A DNA stretch of 64,000 nt. Origin: Neobacillus jeddahensis. Lineage in GTDB: Bacteria > Bacillota > Bacilli > Bacillales > Cytobacillaceae. A program made the translations under genes and the position numbers. Below the pieces are notes generated by a model, which saw only the letters and a program-made list of their open reading frames with translations, was not told the origin of the DNA and did no database searches. The stretch spans positions 34,785-98,784 of the forward strand of contig NZ_CCAS010000012.1 in assembly GCF_000612625.1 (NCBI RefSeq). The letters run 5' to 3'. Below are positions 41,814 to 50,539 of the stretch, piece by piece. The stretch's first letter is position 1, and every line of letters starts with the position of its first letter.

Positions 41814-44018
41814 ATGGCATCTATGAAAAAGGCATCAAAGCAACAAAAGAAACGTTCAAAAAAAGGTTCTCGTAAACTATCACTACGGATGAAACTTTGG
41901 GGAAGCTACCTCATTATCATCCTTTTTTTTGCGATACTAACATTTGTTGCCTACAAGAACATAACCCAATTAAATAATCAAATGCATATGTTTGGAAATT
42001 CAAGCGTACCAAAAGTGGAATTAATTGGAAACCTGAAAGAGGATGTTTCAAGTGTAAGTATGTATACTACTCAGTATGCCTATGACCAAGAGAGTAAGGA
42101 TAAATCATCCATTGCAGCCAATTTACATAAGGATTTAAGAAATACAAGAAAACATATTGATGAATTGAAAAAGGAAACGGGCGGGGCGGAAGAGAAGAAG
42201 CAATTAGCTGTATTTGATCAAAACTTTAAGCAGTATTCTGATGCCATTCCAAAGTTTATGGCCAATTCGATAACAGGGAATGACCAAGCAATCGCAAAAC
42301 AGATGGAGATTTTACTGCCACTTAGAGAAAAAACGATTGTATCGCTCAATCAACTTCAAAGCGCTATCCGTCAAGACACCCAATCGATGGTAAAGGAGTC
42401 AGAACAAAGTTCTTCACGGGCAATCAGTCAATTAATTATTGCCTCCCTGATTGTGGCCCTATTTAGTATATTAGTTGCTTTCCTCATTACGAAAATAATT
42501 AGAAGATCTGTTAATGGGGTAGTGAAAAATGTAGATACAACGATCCATTCGATTTCAGAAATTAAAAGGTCGATTGATAAAACGGTAAACAGTTCAGGCG
42601 AACTGGATCTTTCCATGAATAAAGCAAACCATTCCGTAAGCGAGCTGGTCGCGTCCATTCAATCAGTGGCGGGAAATACCCATGTGACGGCTTCCAATGT
42701 GGATGAAATCTCGGCTGCAGTGGAACAAATGAGCACGTCTATTCAGTTAGTGTCTGGGAGTACAGAGACCCTTTCTGTCTCTGCGGAAGAATCATCGGCG
42801 ATCATTCAAGAAATGATGGCTTCCATTGAACAAGTGGCTGGAAGTGTGAGCAATGCCGGCATGAGCGTGGAAGAAATTTCTGCAGCTATTGAGGAAATGA
42901 GTAAATCAATTAAAGTGGTAAGTGAGAATGCAGTCAATTTGACACGAATGGCGGATCAAACATTCGAAACGGTAGAGGAAATGGTCGGTTCTATTAAGCA
43001 AGTCGCCGGGAGTACTCAAACAGTGAACTTGCTCAGCCAATCTGTTAAGGAAGATGCAGTTGAAGGAACTCGCTCCTTGAATGAAACATTAGTTAGTATG
43101 AAAGAAATTTCACAGGTGATCAACCAGGCAAGTGATGTCATGAAGGAATTAGGAAAAAGTTCAGAGGAAATTGGCAGCATTATTGAGATTATTGATGACA
43201 TTGCCGATCAAACCAACCTATTAGCACTGAATGCAGCCATAGAAGCTGCACGTGCTGGAGAACAAGGGAAAGGATTTGCGGTGGTGGCGGAAGAGGTCCG
43301 GAAATTGGCAGAACGTTCTGCAAAGGCAACAAAGGAGATTGCTGTGCGTATAAGAGGGATTCAGGAGGAAACCGCTGTTGCTATAACCTCTATTCAAGAA
43401 GGGGAACAAAGGGTTAAAGTGGGAAATCAATTGGCAGAACAAACCAATCAAGCGATTAGAAAGATTTCTGAGGGAATTGCTCAAGTTACAGTCGAAGTGA
43501 ATCAAATTGCCAAAGCGACGGAAGAGCAAACCAAAAATAGTGAATTTATAACAAAAGCTGTTGAGAATGTGACAAAGCAAGCTGAAATGATGACTAGCGC
43601 AACAAAGGAACAAACGATGACTGCTGAGGAAATAGTCAGAGGCATTACCACTACAAAAGATCAATTTCAACAAATATCTATTGCAACAGGGGAGCAAGTG
43701 AAGGGGAGTCATGCCGTCATTTCGGCCGTTGACCATGTCATGAATCAGACAAGCGCTGTGAAAAGTGCAACGAAGGAACAGGCTCTGACGGCCGGAGAAA
43801 TTGTGATGAATATAAATCATATTAAGGATATGGTCCAGCAAATGATGACTGCCACAATTCAGCAGGTATCATATGGACAGGAAATTAAACTAGAAGTAGA
43901 ACATGTCCTGAAACAAACGGAAGAGTTAAATGCCGGGATAGAGATACAAAGTAAAGAAGTTGTAGAGGTTGTTCAGGCCATTAGGGAAGTGAATGCACGA
44001 ATGGAAAAAATTAAATAA
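41814..44018 (+). CDS. methyl-accepting chemotaxis protein
   Basis: 734 residues. A basic N-terminus, a first membrane helix near residue 30-50, an extracellular four-helix-bundle-like sensor (about 51-200), a second helix near 202-226, and a very long cytoplasmic coiled coil. The CheA/CheW contact tip is at about 462-505 ([20 protein letters not shown] then [15 protein letters not shown]). Repeated heptads rich in Q, T and E around it are methylation-helix-like. No clear HAMP domain follows the second helix, and the coil on both sides of the tip is longer than usual. GAGGTGA precedes the ATG. The ligand is unknown. Confidence 0.9.
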   Translation: MASMKKASKQQKKRSKKGSRKLSLRMKLWGSYLIIILFFAILTFVAYKNITQLNNQMHMFGNSSVPKVELIGNLKEDVSSVSMYTTQYAYDQESKDKSSIAANLHKDLRNTRKHIDELKKETGGAEEKKQLAVFDQNFKQYSDAIPKFMANSITGNDQAIAKQMEILLPLREKTIVSLNQLQSAIRQDTQSMVKESEQSSSRAISQLIIASLIVALFSILVAFLITKIIRRSVNGVVKNVDTTIHSISEIKRSIDKTVNSSGELDLSMNKANHSVSELVASIQSVAGNTHVTASNVDEISAAVEQMSTSIQLVSGSTETLSVSAEESSAIIQEMMASIEQVAGSVSNAGMSVEEISAAIEEMSKSIKVVSENAVNLTRMADQTFETVEEMVGSIKQVAGSTQTVNLLSQSVKEDAVEGTRSLNETLVSMKEISQVINQASDVMKELGKSSEEIGSIIEIIDDIADQTNLLALNAAIEAARAGEQGKGFAVVAEEVRKLAERSAKATKEIAVRIRGIQEETAVAITSIQEGEQRVKVGNQLAEQTNQAIRKISEGIAQVTVEVNQIAKATEEQTKNSEFITKAVENVTKQAEMMTSATKEQTMTAEEIVRGITTTKDQFQQISIATGEQVKGSHAVISAVDHVMNQTSAVKSATKEQALTAGEIVMNINHIKDMVQQMMTATIQQVSYGQEIKLEVEHVLKQTEELNAGIEIQSKEVVEVVQAIREVNARMEKIK

Positions 44019-44164
44019 GCAGCTAGCTTAGAAGGTAGAAAAAAGGAGTTCTATAACACGTGCTCTGCATTAATCAGGGCGGTATCAAAGCCGGAAGCAA
44101 GCATGAGCGATTTACCATCGCCCCTACAAGAACGAGGCCAAGAAACCAAACTATTTTTATTAAT

Positions 44165-44197
44165 AAAAAGGAAGGCGCCTTCGATGGGGCGTCTTTT
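44165..44197 (+). terminator. imperfect hairpin after the chemoreceptor
   Basis: AAAAG..GGCGCC with GGGGCGTCTTTT. Weak T-tail. It lies between the chemoreceptor and the convergent small membrane peptide. Confidence 0.4.
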
Positions 44198-44229
44198 GGC
44201 CTTGGCTATTCCACTTTCTAGGAATCTAG

Positions 44230-44343
44230 TTACAGGAGTAAATGATTGATGAGTTTAATCCATCCGAAAACCGCAAGCCACAATGGGACACTTAAAGTCG
44301 CTCCCCAAAACAATCCAACGAAAAGATTTCCGCGCTTGTCCAT
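44230..44343 (-). CDS. 37-residue membrane peptide
   Basis: ATG at 44343, TAA at 44230, with GGGGAG eight bases upstream of the ATG. The peptide opens with a polar MDKRGN and continues as one hydrophobic helix with tryptophans (VGLFWGATLSVPLWLAVFGW). Composition and layout are typical of real small membrane proteins of Bacillus. The longer frames on either strand here have worse codon and residue make-up. Function unknown. Confidence 0.55.
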   Translation of the reverse strand: MDKRGNLFVGLFWGATLSVPLWLAVFGWIKLINHLLL

Positions 44344-44677
44344 GAAATCCACTCCCCAAGAGTTTTATCACGCAGGTCATGGTTGTAGGGTTTCCAAAAA
44401 AGTAAACATGAATACATCATTACTTCTATATCAACAGAAGGATAGAGTTGAAGTGAGTAAAAAAAATGAAGGTAAACGATGGAGAGTATTCTTTTTGGTT
44501 GGAATACTGTTAAGCATAGAACTATCATAACAAAGACGTGAAGTGAGAAAGAGAGAAATCTGTCAGGAGCTGACTAGGAATTGTCGACAAAAAGTTGGAG
44601 GGATTTCTAAGACTGTACAATTTATGGTTGAAGTAGATTGGACGAACGACCAAGGAGATCTTGTGTAGGCGACTCGT

Positions 44678-44724
44678 GCTGTTGCGTAATAAACGTAGTG
44701 GAGACATGTTTATTACGCAACAGC
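44678..44724. repeat. perfect 17-base inverted repeat
   Basis: GCTGTTGCGTAATAAAC (44678-44694) and its exact complement (44708-44724) around a 13-base loop. No T-tail follows on either strand, so an ordinary terminator is unlikely. The GCTGTTGCG ends resemble inverted-repeat tips of some insertion sequences, suggesting a relic of mobile DNA. The 500 bases around it (44344-44864) hold no gene I can support. Confidence 0.6.
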
Positions 44725-44864
44725 CTCATAAAATGTATCTAACTGGTTACTCAAAAATATCCTAGCAAAATGATTGGCCTATTCCAATGAACGTGATGGA
44801 CCTACATTTGGTTAATGGGATTTCGTGTAAACGCGACACTGTTATTGTTGAAAACCCTTACAAT

Positions 44865-45080
44865 TCATTCGATGAATTTTTCGATTTCCTTCAGCAAATC
44901 TGATGTCTCCATTCCAAGATCGGCTGCAATATAGCTGATTGTTGTTAAACTAAGCTCGTGTATCCCTTTTTTGATTTTCTGCATTTGTCGCTGGGCTCTT
45001 ATCCCTTGAAACTGTGTCTCTTCTGTATTATGGGATTTTCTTAGTGAATCGGAAACGTAAATGTGTATCGTTTTTTTCAC
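44865..45080 (-). CDS. possible truncated HTH protein
   Basis: 71 residues, GTG start after GGGAGTGGG. The C-terminal half (LSLTTISYIAADLGMETSDLLKEIEKF) looks like the last helices of an XRE-type HTH domain (ls..T(i/l)..iA..L......Ll). The first half does not make a convincing recognition helix, so this may be a degraded or diverged regulator. A single perfect DnaA box TTATCCACA lies upstream at 45179-45187. Confidence 0.4.
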   Translation of the reverse strand: MKKTIHIYVSDSLRKSHNTEETQFQGIRAQRQMQKIKKGIHELSLTTISYIAADLGMETSDLLKEIEKFIE

Positions 45081-45236
45081 TGATACCCACTCCCTTCTGA
45101 GGCTTAAAAATGGTATGTCAGAATAACTTATCTCTCTCTTCTATTAGACAACAATTGGGACTTTATTACCATAAACATTTATCCACAACTTTCGACATTA
45201 TTCTTGCCATTCCTGTAATTTCTAGCGTATCAATAT

Positions 45237-45261
45237 AAAAAGGACTCCCCGAGTCCTTTTT
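45237..45261. terminator. bidirectional hairpin with T-tails
   Basis: AAAAAGGACTC/GAGTCCTTTTT with a three-base loop and T-runs on both strands. The neighbouring 45262-45455 has no gene; it includes a second hairpin GGGCG/CGCCC followed by CTTTTTC at about 45354-45385. Confidence 0.6.
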
Positions 45262-45455
45262 ATGTTTTTAAAATATAGGAATTTAAAAGCTTTGACTTTG
45301 AGAATGGTCTAGCTCCAGACGTCGTGCGCTTTTCTTACCTTAAGTTGCTGGATGGGCGCAAAGTACTTGGTTTCGCCCCTTTTTCTTGGCTGAATAAACA
45401 GCCGTAAATACGGCTTAATTACTTCCTAAGTAGAAGTGATGACTATTTTTCACAT

Positions 45456-45483
45456 AGCGGGCACCCCATGATGGGTGCCCGCT
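45456..45483 (-). terminator. strong hairpin after the TetR gene
   Basis: Perfect 11-base GC-rich stem (AGCGGGCACCC/GGGTGCCCGCT) 29 bases past the TetR stop. T-tail weak on both strands. Confidence 0.5.
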
Positions 45484-45511
45484 AAAAGTCGTTTTGTCAC
45501 CCTGGCTCAAC

Positions 45512-46345
45512 CTAAAACTGATAATACCGTCGTAATAAATAAGAAATCCACTTACACTCTGGATGATTGCGAACATTCTCCAGTAGTCCACGCACCACCG
45601 CCTGCGGGTAAGTTGATGCAATCAACTGCTCCTTTAGTAAAAGCAGCGACTCCTTTTCCACCGATTCCTCCAACTCGTCTACCTTTTGATCGATAAAATT
45701 GCGGAGCTGCTCCTTTGTGACCTCTCCTAACAGCGGCTGCTCCATCAGCTGCCACAGCTCCGGTGAAATAAATGGAACAGTCATTTGCCGCGCTAATAAA
45801 TTGGTTTTTTCAACAAGCGATTGTGCCAATACCTTCAGATCAAGCGGGACATTATAGAACAGAAATAAGGAAGAATAGGTATTCATAAAGCCCTTGATAC
45901 AGTAAATTAAATCATACTTAATTCGGTTGACTGTTTCACCATATAAGCGTTCTATCAACGATAAAAACATTCTTTCCGATAATTTATCGTAATATTGCAT
46001 TTTAACAATGAACTCTTCATTAAAAGTATGCGATTGTTCTTTAATGAAGAGTTTGGCAAAATCTGAATGCTTATGAAATGACTCAAACATCGCATAATAA
46101 AATGTATATAGAAGTTCCGCATCATCATCGATGTTATTGACTATATAGTCAATGTTCGAGGTGATTTGAATCATAAAATGATCAATTAGGGCTAAGATCA
46201 ATTCATCTTTAGACTTAAAAGATAAATAAAATGCGCCCTTGGAAATTCCACAATAATCTGTTATTTGTTGGACCGTGGTCGTGGCAAACCCTTGCTTCGC
46301 AAAAAGCTCTAGCGCTTTTTCCATGATTAATTGTTTTTTTATCAT
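45512..46345 (-). CDS. TetR/AcrR-family repressor of the RND exporter
   Basis: 277 residues. The N-terminal HTH (MEKALELFAKQGFATTTVQQITDYCGISKGAFYLSF, canonical TetR_N) is followed by a helical ligand-binding domain; it is longer than the usual 190-220 residues. Divergent from swrC, with a palindrome sitting inside the swrC promoter, so it almost certainly represses swrC. ATG with a GGAG twelve bases upstream. Confidence 0.87.
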   Translation of the reverse strand: MIKKQLIMEKALELFAKQGFATTTVQQITDYCGISKGAFYLSFKSKDELILALIDHFMIQITSNIDYIVNNIDDDAELLYTFYYAMFESFHKHSDFAKLFIKEQSHTFNEEFIVKMQYYDKLSERMFLSLIERLYGETVNRIKYDLIYCIKGFMNTYSSLFLFYNVPLDLKVLAQSLVEKTNLLARQMTVPFISPELWQLMEQPLLGEVTKEQLRNFIDQKVDELEESVEKESLLLLKEQLIASTYPQAVVRGLLENVRNHPECKWISYLLRRYYQF

Positions 46346-46375
46346 TGTAACTGATCGCTCCTATGGGTCTTTTGT

Positions 46376-46404
46376 TTGACAAATGACTCGTTGGTCATTA
46401 TTAT
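46376..46404 (+). promoter_or_regulatory. swrC promoter with embedded operator
   Basis: TTGACA (46376-46381), 17 bases, TATTAT (46399-46404). The spacer contains the palindrome AATGAC-tcgttg-GTCATT (46382-46399), which would let the divergent TetR protein block RNA polymerase. Predicted transcription start is near 46411. Confidence 0.75.
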
Positions 46405-46446
46405 AGGTAAATGAGCTTAATAAGTCAATTTAGGGTAGGTGTAATA

Positions 46447-49400
46447 GTGAGAGGTTTAGTGAATTTTGTCTTAACGAATAAATTAGCCGTCTGGCTTCTT
46501 ACCATCATTATCACGGTTTCTGGTATTTATTCAGGAACACGGATGAATATGGAGACGATCCCAGATATTTCAATCCCATACCTAATGGTTACGGAAGTAT
46601 ATCCTGGGGCAACACCAGAAAAAGTGATGGAAGACGTGTCGATGCCAATCGAGCATGCGGTCGATGGCTTAGACCACGTGAAATCCGTTTATTCCAATTC
46701 TTATGCGAATATGTCTAGTATTCAAGTTGAATACGAATACGGCATTGATATGGATGAGGCCAAGCGTGCCTTAGAATCAGCATTAGATGCAGTGAAATTA
46801 CCTGAAGGGGCACAAGAGCCAACCACAACGGCGATTAGCATGAACATGATGCCGGTTGCAGCCCTCAGTGTAAGTAGTAAAACAGAGGATATTGTTGAAT
46901 TAACGTCAACGGTTGAGGATATTATCCTTCCAAAACTGGAGAAAATAGAGGGCGTTGCCTCTGCAACGATCACTGGTCAACACGTGGAAGAAGTTGACCT
47001 CACGTATAATCAAGCAAAAATGAAGGAACTTGGCTTAACAGCAGATAAAGTCAAGGAAATGATCCAAGCTAGTGACATGTCTGTTTCATTAGGACTTTAT
47101 GAGTTTAAAGAAGGTGAGCAAGCTGTTGCGATTGACGGTAAGTTCATGACAGCGGATGAATTAAAGAATATGCTCATTCCTGTCACACCATCTGCAACTC
47201 AGCAAGCTCCATTTGTGAAACTTAGCGATATTGCTTCGATTGAAACCATTGGTAAAGTTCAATCCGTTTCAAGGACAAATGGTAAAGAAGCGATTGCCAT
47301 CCAAATTGTCAAAGAACAACAGGCAAACACTGTCGATGTTGTCAATAGTGTGAAAGAGGTAATCAAGGATCAAAAGGCAAAAATCGATGGGCTTGTGATC
47401 GATCTATCGCTTGACCAAGGAAAACCAATCGAAGATTCCGTTAAAACGATGGTGGAAAAAGCGTTATTCGGTGGATTAATCGCCGTGTTAATCATCCTGC
47501 TTTTCCTACGTGACTTCAAATCAACGATTATTTCGATTGTTTCGATCCCTGTTTCGATTTTCATGGCGCTCTTAATCCTTCATTGGATGGATATCACCCT
47601 GAATATTATGACACTTGGGGCAATCACGGTTGCCATCGGTCGGGTAATCGATGACTCCATTGTGGTTGTCGAAAATATTTACCGCCGTCTTCACTTAAAG
47701 GATGAGAAGCTTAATGGCCGTGCTCTCGTTCGTGAAGCTACGATTGAAATGTTCAAACCAATTCTATCTTCAACATTAGTAACGGTAGCAGTATTTGCTC
47801 CATTAATTTTCGTTGGCGGTATGGTGGGTGAATTGTTTACCCCGTTCGCACTAACGATGTCGTTTGCCCTTGGTGCTTCCTTACTAGTGGCGATTACAAT
47901 TGTTCCGGCGCTATCACACTTCTTATTTAAGAAGAAGCTTTACGGTGAAAAAACAGAAAAAGGCCATAAAGAAGCTGGAAAGTTGTCCAATTGGTACAAA
48001 GGCGTTCTTGCAAAAGCTCTAAACCATAAGATCATTACCTCGATTTTGGCGATTGTGCTTTTAGCAGGAAGTTTGGCGTTAACTCCATTAATTGGCTTCA
48101 GCTTTATGGGTAGTGAAGAAGATAAAGTCATGTATTTAACGTACACGCCAGAAGCTGGTGAACTGAAGGATGAAACATTAGCCAACGTTAAAGTAGTCGA
48201 AGAAAAGATGCTCAAACGCGAAGATATAGATATCGTCCAATTATCTGTCACCGAAGCTGGTGACATGACGAATGCTATGATGGGCGGCGGAGGCGGAGGC
48301 GGTGCCTTAATGTACCTCATCTTCGATCCAGACATGGATAATTTCCAAGAAGTTCGCGATAAAATTGAAGACTATGTGAAGAACATTGACCAATCTGGTG
48401 AGTGGAAATCACAAAACTTTACTTCTGCTACGGGCGCAACAAACGAGGTTAGCTATACCTTCTATAGTGAGGATTTAGATAAACTGAATCAATCCGTTAA
48501 AATGGTTGAAAAATCAATGAAGAAAAATGACGGTTTAAAAGATGTTTCTTCTAGTGCTGAGGATGCATATGTCGAGTATACCTTTAAGGTAGCCCAGGAT
48601 GAGCTCCTGCAATATGGCTTAACAACTGGACAGCTCGTCATGATGTTAAATCCGACGAAAGCAACAGATGTGTTAACTACCGTGGAAAAAGACGGTGACA
48701 CCTTAGATGTAATTGTACAACAGGAACAAGCGGCAACACCGCAATCAATTGATGAGCTATTAGCAACACCTGTTCCGACCGCCTTAGGTACAACGATGCC
48801 ACTTTCTGAGCTTGTGACCGTGAAAAAGGGCACAACCCTTAATACATTGGCACGTAGTAAAGGCGAATACTATGCAACAGTTTCCGGAACGATTATTGAT
48901 AAAGATATTTCGAAAACAACCGCAAAAGTGGAAAAAGATATTGATAAATTAGATCTACCAAAAGGCGTAACGGTTGACGTGGCAGGGGTTCAAGCTGATA
49001 TGAGTGAAACGTTCACTCAACTTGGTCTAGCAATGGCTGCGGCAATTGCCATCGTCTACTTCATTCTTGTGGTAACTTTCCGTGAGGGTGTCGCTCCATT
49101 TGCGATCCTGTTCTCGTTACCATTTGCCGTAATTGGTTCATTCGCAGGCTTATATCTTGGCGGAGAAACCATCTCTGTATCGGTCATGATGGGTCTATTG
49201 ATGTTAATCGGGATTGTCGTCACGAACGCGATCGTACTCGTCGACCGAATTATTCATATGGAACGCGATGGTATGAATATGCGTGAAGCAGTCCTTGAAG
49301 CGGGTGCTACTCGTCTTCGTCCAATCCTGATGACGGCAATTGCTACTATTGGTGCATTGCTTCCATTAGCACTTGGTTCAGGCGGAGGCGGTTTAATCTC

Positions 49401-49533
49401 GAAGGGTCTAGGTATTACCGTAATCGGCGGTTTAACAAGTTCAACGTTATTAACGTTAATCATTGTCCCAATCGTTTATGAAGTATTATCGAAGCTATTC
49501 AGGAAAAACCGAAAAGAAGTATCAGATAATTAA
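46447..49533 (+). CDS. swrC: RND-family multidrug/surfactin exporter
   Basis: 1028 residues, with the RND layout: helix 1 (LAVWLLTIIITVSGIYSG), two large extracytoplasmic loops, and a 12-helix bundle with the proton-relay Asp-Asp region in AIGRVIDDSIVVVENIYRR. A Gly-rich GGGGGGG insert lies in the second loop near 48286-48303. N-terminus MRGLVNFVLTNKLAVWL aligns with SwrC (YerP) of B. subtilis. I use the GTG at 46447, which follows AGGGTAGGTG, since the ATG at 46411 coincides with the predicted transcription start. SwrC-type pumps expel surfactants and dyes. Confidence 0.87.
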   Translation: MRGLVNFVLTNKLAVWLLTIIITVSGIYSGTRMNMETIPDISIPYLMVTEVYPGATPEKVMEDVSMPIEHAVDGLDHVKSVYSNSYANMSSIQVEYEYGIDMDEAKRALESALDAVKLPEGAQEPTTTAISMNMMPVAALSVSSKTEDIVELTSTVEDIILPKLEKIEGVASATITGQHVEEVDLTYNQAKMKELGLTADKVKEMIQASDMSVSLGLYEFKEGEQAVAIDGKFMTADELKNMLIPVTPSATQQAPFVKLSDIASIETIGKVQSVSRTNGKEAIAIQIVKEQQANTVDVVNSVKEVIKDQKAKIDGLVIDLSLDQGKPIEDSVKTMVEKALFGGLIAVLIILLFLRDFKSTIISIVSIPVSIFMALLILHWMDITLNIMTLGAITVAIGRVIDDSIVVVENIYRRLHLKDEKLNGRALVREATIEMFKPILSSTLVTVAVFAPLIFVGGMVGELFTPFALTMSFALGASLLVAITIVPALSHFLFKKKLYGEKTEKGHKEAGKLSNWYKGVLAKALNHKIITSILAIVLLAGSLALTPLIGFSFMGSEEDKVMYLTYTPEAGELKDETLANVKVVEEKMLKREDIDIVQLSVTEAGDMTNAMMGGGGGGGALMYLIFDPDMDNFQEVRDKIEDYVKNIDQSGEWKSQNFTSATGATNEVSYTFYSEDLDKLNQSVKMVEKSMKKNDGLKDVSSSAEDAYVEYTFKVAQDELLQYGLTTGQLVMMLNPTKATDVLTTVEKDGDTLDVIVQQEQAATPQSIDELLATPVPTALGTTMPLSELVTVKKGTTLNTLARSKGEYYATVSGTIIDKDISKTTAKVEKDIDKLDLPKGVTVDVAGVQADMSETFTQLGLAMAAAIAIVYFILVVTFREGVAPFAILFSLPFAVIGSFAGLYLGGETISVSVMMGLLMLIGIVVTNAIVLVDRIIHMERDGMNMREAVLEAGATRLRPILMTAIATIGALLPLALGSGGGGLISKGLGITVIGGLTSSTLLTLIIVPIVYEVLSKLFRKNRKEVSDN

Positions 49534-49537
49534 TCTG

Positions 49538-49576
49538 AAAAGCCCTACAAGATCTTTGGTCTTGTAGGGCTTTTTT
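49538..49576 (+). terminator. terminator after swrC
   Basis: AAAAGCCCTACAAGA/TCTTGTAGGGCTTTT, 15-base perfect stem, then more T. Confidence 0.9.
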
Positions 49577-49700
49577 AAGCCGAAAATATAACTGTTTCGA
49601 TTAAAGTATACATACACTGTTACTATTGAAGAGCGTAATGGAAGATTATTTTTGGGAAAAATAGTGCCAATTCGATTAAGAATGGCACTGATTAAAGGGA

Positions 49701-50090
49701 TTACCTATCTTGCTGATCGACATTGAGCTCGATTAAATTCCCATCAGGGTCGGCGCAAAATATCTGTGCAAAGCCACTTTTACTGGTGGGCTTCTCTAAG
49801 ATCTCTACCTCATTTTTCTTCAACCATGCCACCGTATCATCATAATTCTTTACGCGTAGAGCAAAATGACCTTCGCGACTGCTCAAATAATTATCCTTAC
49901 GAATGGTTTGCGAGGTAGGCAGGACAATCAGGTGAAGTTGCTGGTTCTCAACTGCATACCAGGCGCCGGTGAAATCAAAATCGGGCCGCTGGATCTCCAG
50001 CAAACATAAGACGCTACCATAAAACTGTTTTGCCCGTGCTAAATCGGTTACGGTTAGACTCACATGATGGAGCCCACTATATTTAATCAA
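49701..50090 (-). CDS. VOC-family protein
   Basis: 129 residues with the vicinal oxygen chelate fold (GLHHVSLTVTDLARAKQFYG, HFALRVKNYDDTVAWL, CADPDGNLIELN). The last motif carries the metal-binding Glu and the first a His, so a metal-dependent lyase or dioxygenase-like activity is possible. TTG at 50090 is nine bases after AAGGAG; the ATG at 50099 directly abuts that site. Confidence 0.8.
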   Translation of the reverse strand: MIKYSGLHHVSLTVTDLARAKQFYGSVLCLLEIQRPDFDFTGAWYAVENQQLHLIVLPTSQTIRKDNYLSSREGHFALRVKNYDDTVAWLKKNEVEILEKPTSKSGFAQIFCADPDGNLIELNVDQQDR

Positions 50091-50243
50091 TGTAATCATC
50101 TCCTTAAAAATGATTATAACGATTCACACTTCGATTTTCCCGATTTTATGATATATCAGTCTAGTAAAGTTTTAATCTAGTTACATAAAATGTTATTTAC
50201 ATTTGAAAAGAGCAGGAGTATTATTATCACAGTTTCAAATTCT

Positions 50244-50371
50244 TAAATCGCTGAAACCAATCAGGTACGGGGGAACCATTTTTATGGATTAATCAATAAT
50301 CCATGGGGTGAATCCATTCAAGGTAGGGCTACTCTAGGCCCGAACCCGACAGCTAACCTCGTAAGCGTTAT
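50244..50371 (+). promoter_or_regulatory. c-di-AMP (ydaO/yuaA) riboswitch
   Basis: Conserved elements in order: AAATCGCTGAAACCAATCAGG, the GGGGGAACC segment, GGGGTGAATCC, AGGGCTACTC, CCGAACCCGACAGCTAACC and a closing GTAAGCGT that pairs with the first strand. This is the known c-di-AMP aptamer of potassium and cell-wall genes. A terminator follows at 50412. Confidence 0.95.
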
Positions 50372-50411
50372 ATGAGAAGGAAGGTGGAGCTTGTGACACA
50401 TGAAAATGAAT

Positions 50412-50454
50412 GTGCCTACAGGTCTTTTTACTTTGACTTGTAGGCACTTTTTTT
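50412..50454 (+). terminator. riboswitch-controlled terminator before kimA
   Basis: GTGCCTACA/TGTAGGCAC with an 18-base loop, then seven T. It lies 40 bases past the aptamer, so c-di-AMP binding would favour termination. Confidence 0.88.
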
Positions 50455-50539
50455 GTGTAAAAAAATATTACTCTGATTAAAAACTAGATAAAAGGGTAAT
50501 ATCAAACAAACTTTATTGTATCGTTGGGGTGAATACTGA

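Noticed and set aside
43221..43841. 206-residue minus-strand frame opposite the chemoreceptor
   Set aside because: Cys/Leu/Phe-rich mirror of a coiled-coil coding strand.
44246..44530. 94-residue plus-strand reading frame
   Set aside because: It lies opposite the 37-residue membrane peptide, has no convincing ribosome-binding site and an unlikely residue composition.
45179..45187. single perfect DnaA box
   Set aside because: One isolated nonamer is expected by chance in a window of this size; unlike 40357-40549 it has no neighbours.
45300..45335. GTCTAGCTCCAG stretch resembling a widespread Bacillus intergenic repeat
   Set aside because: Only a short fragment is present; I cannot show that it is a defined element.
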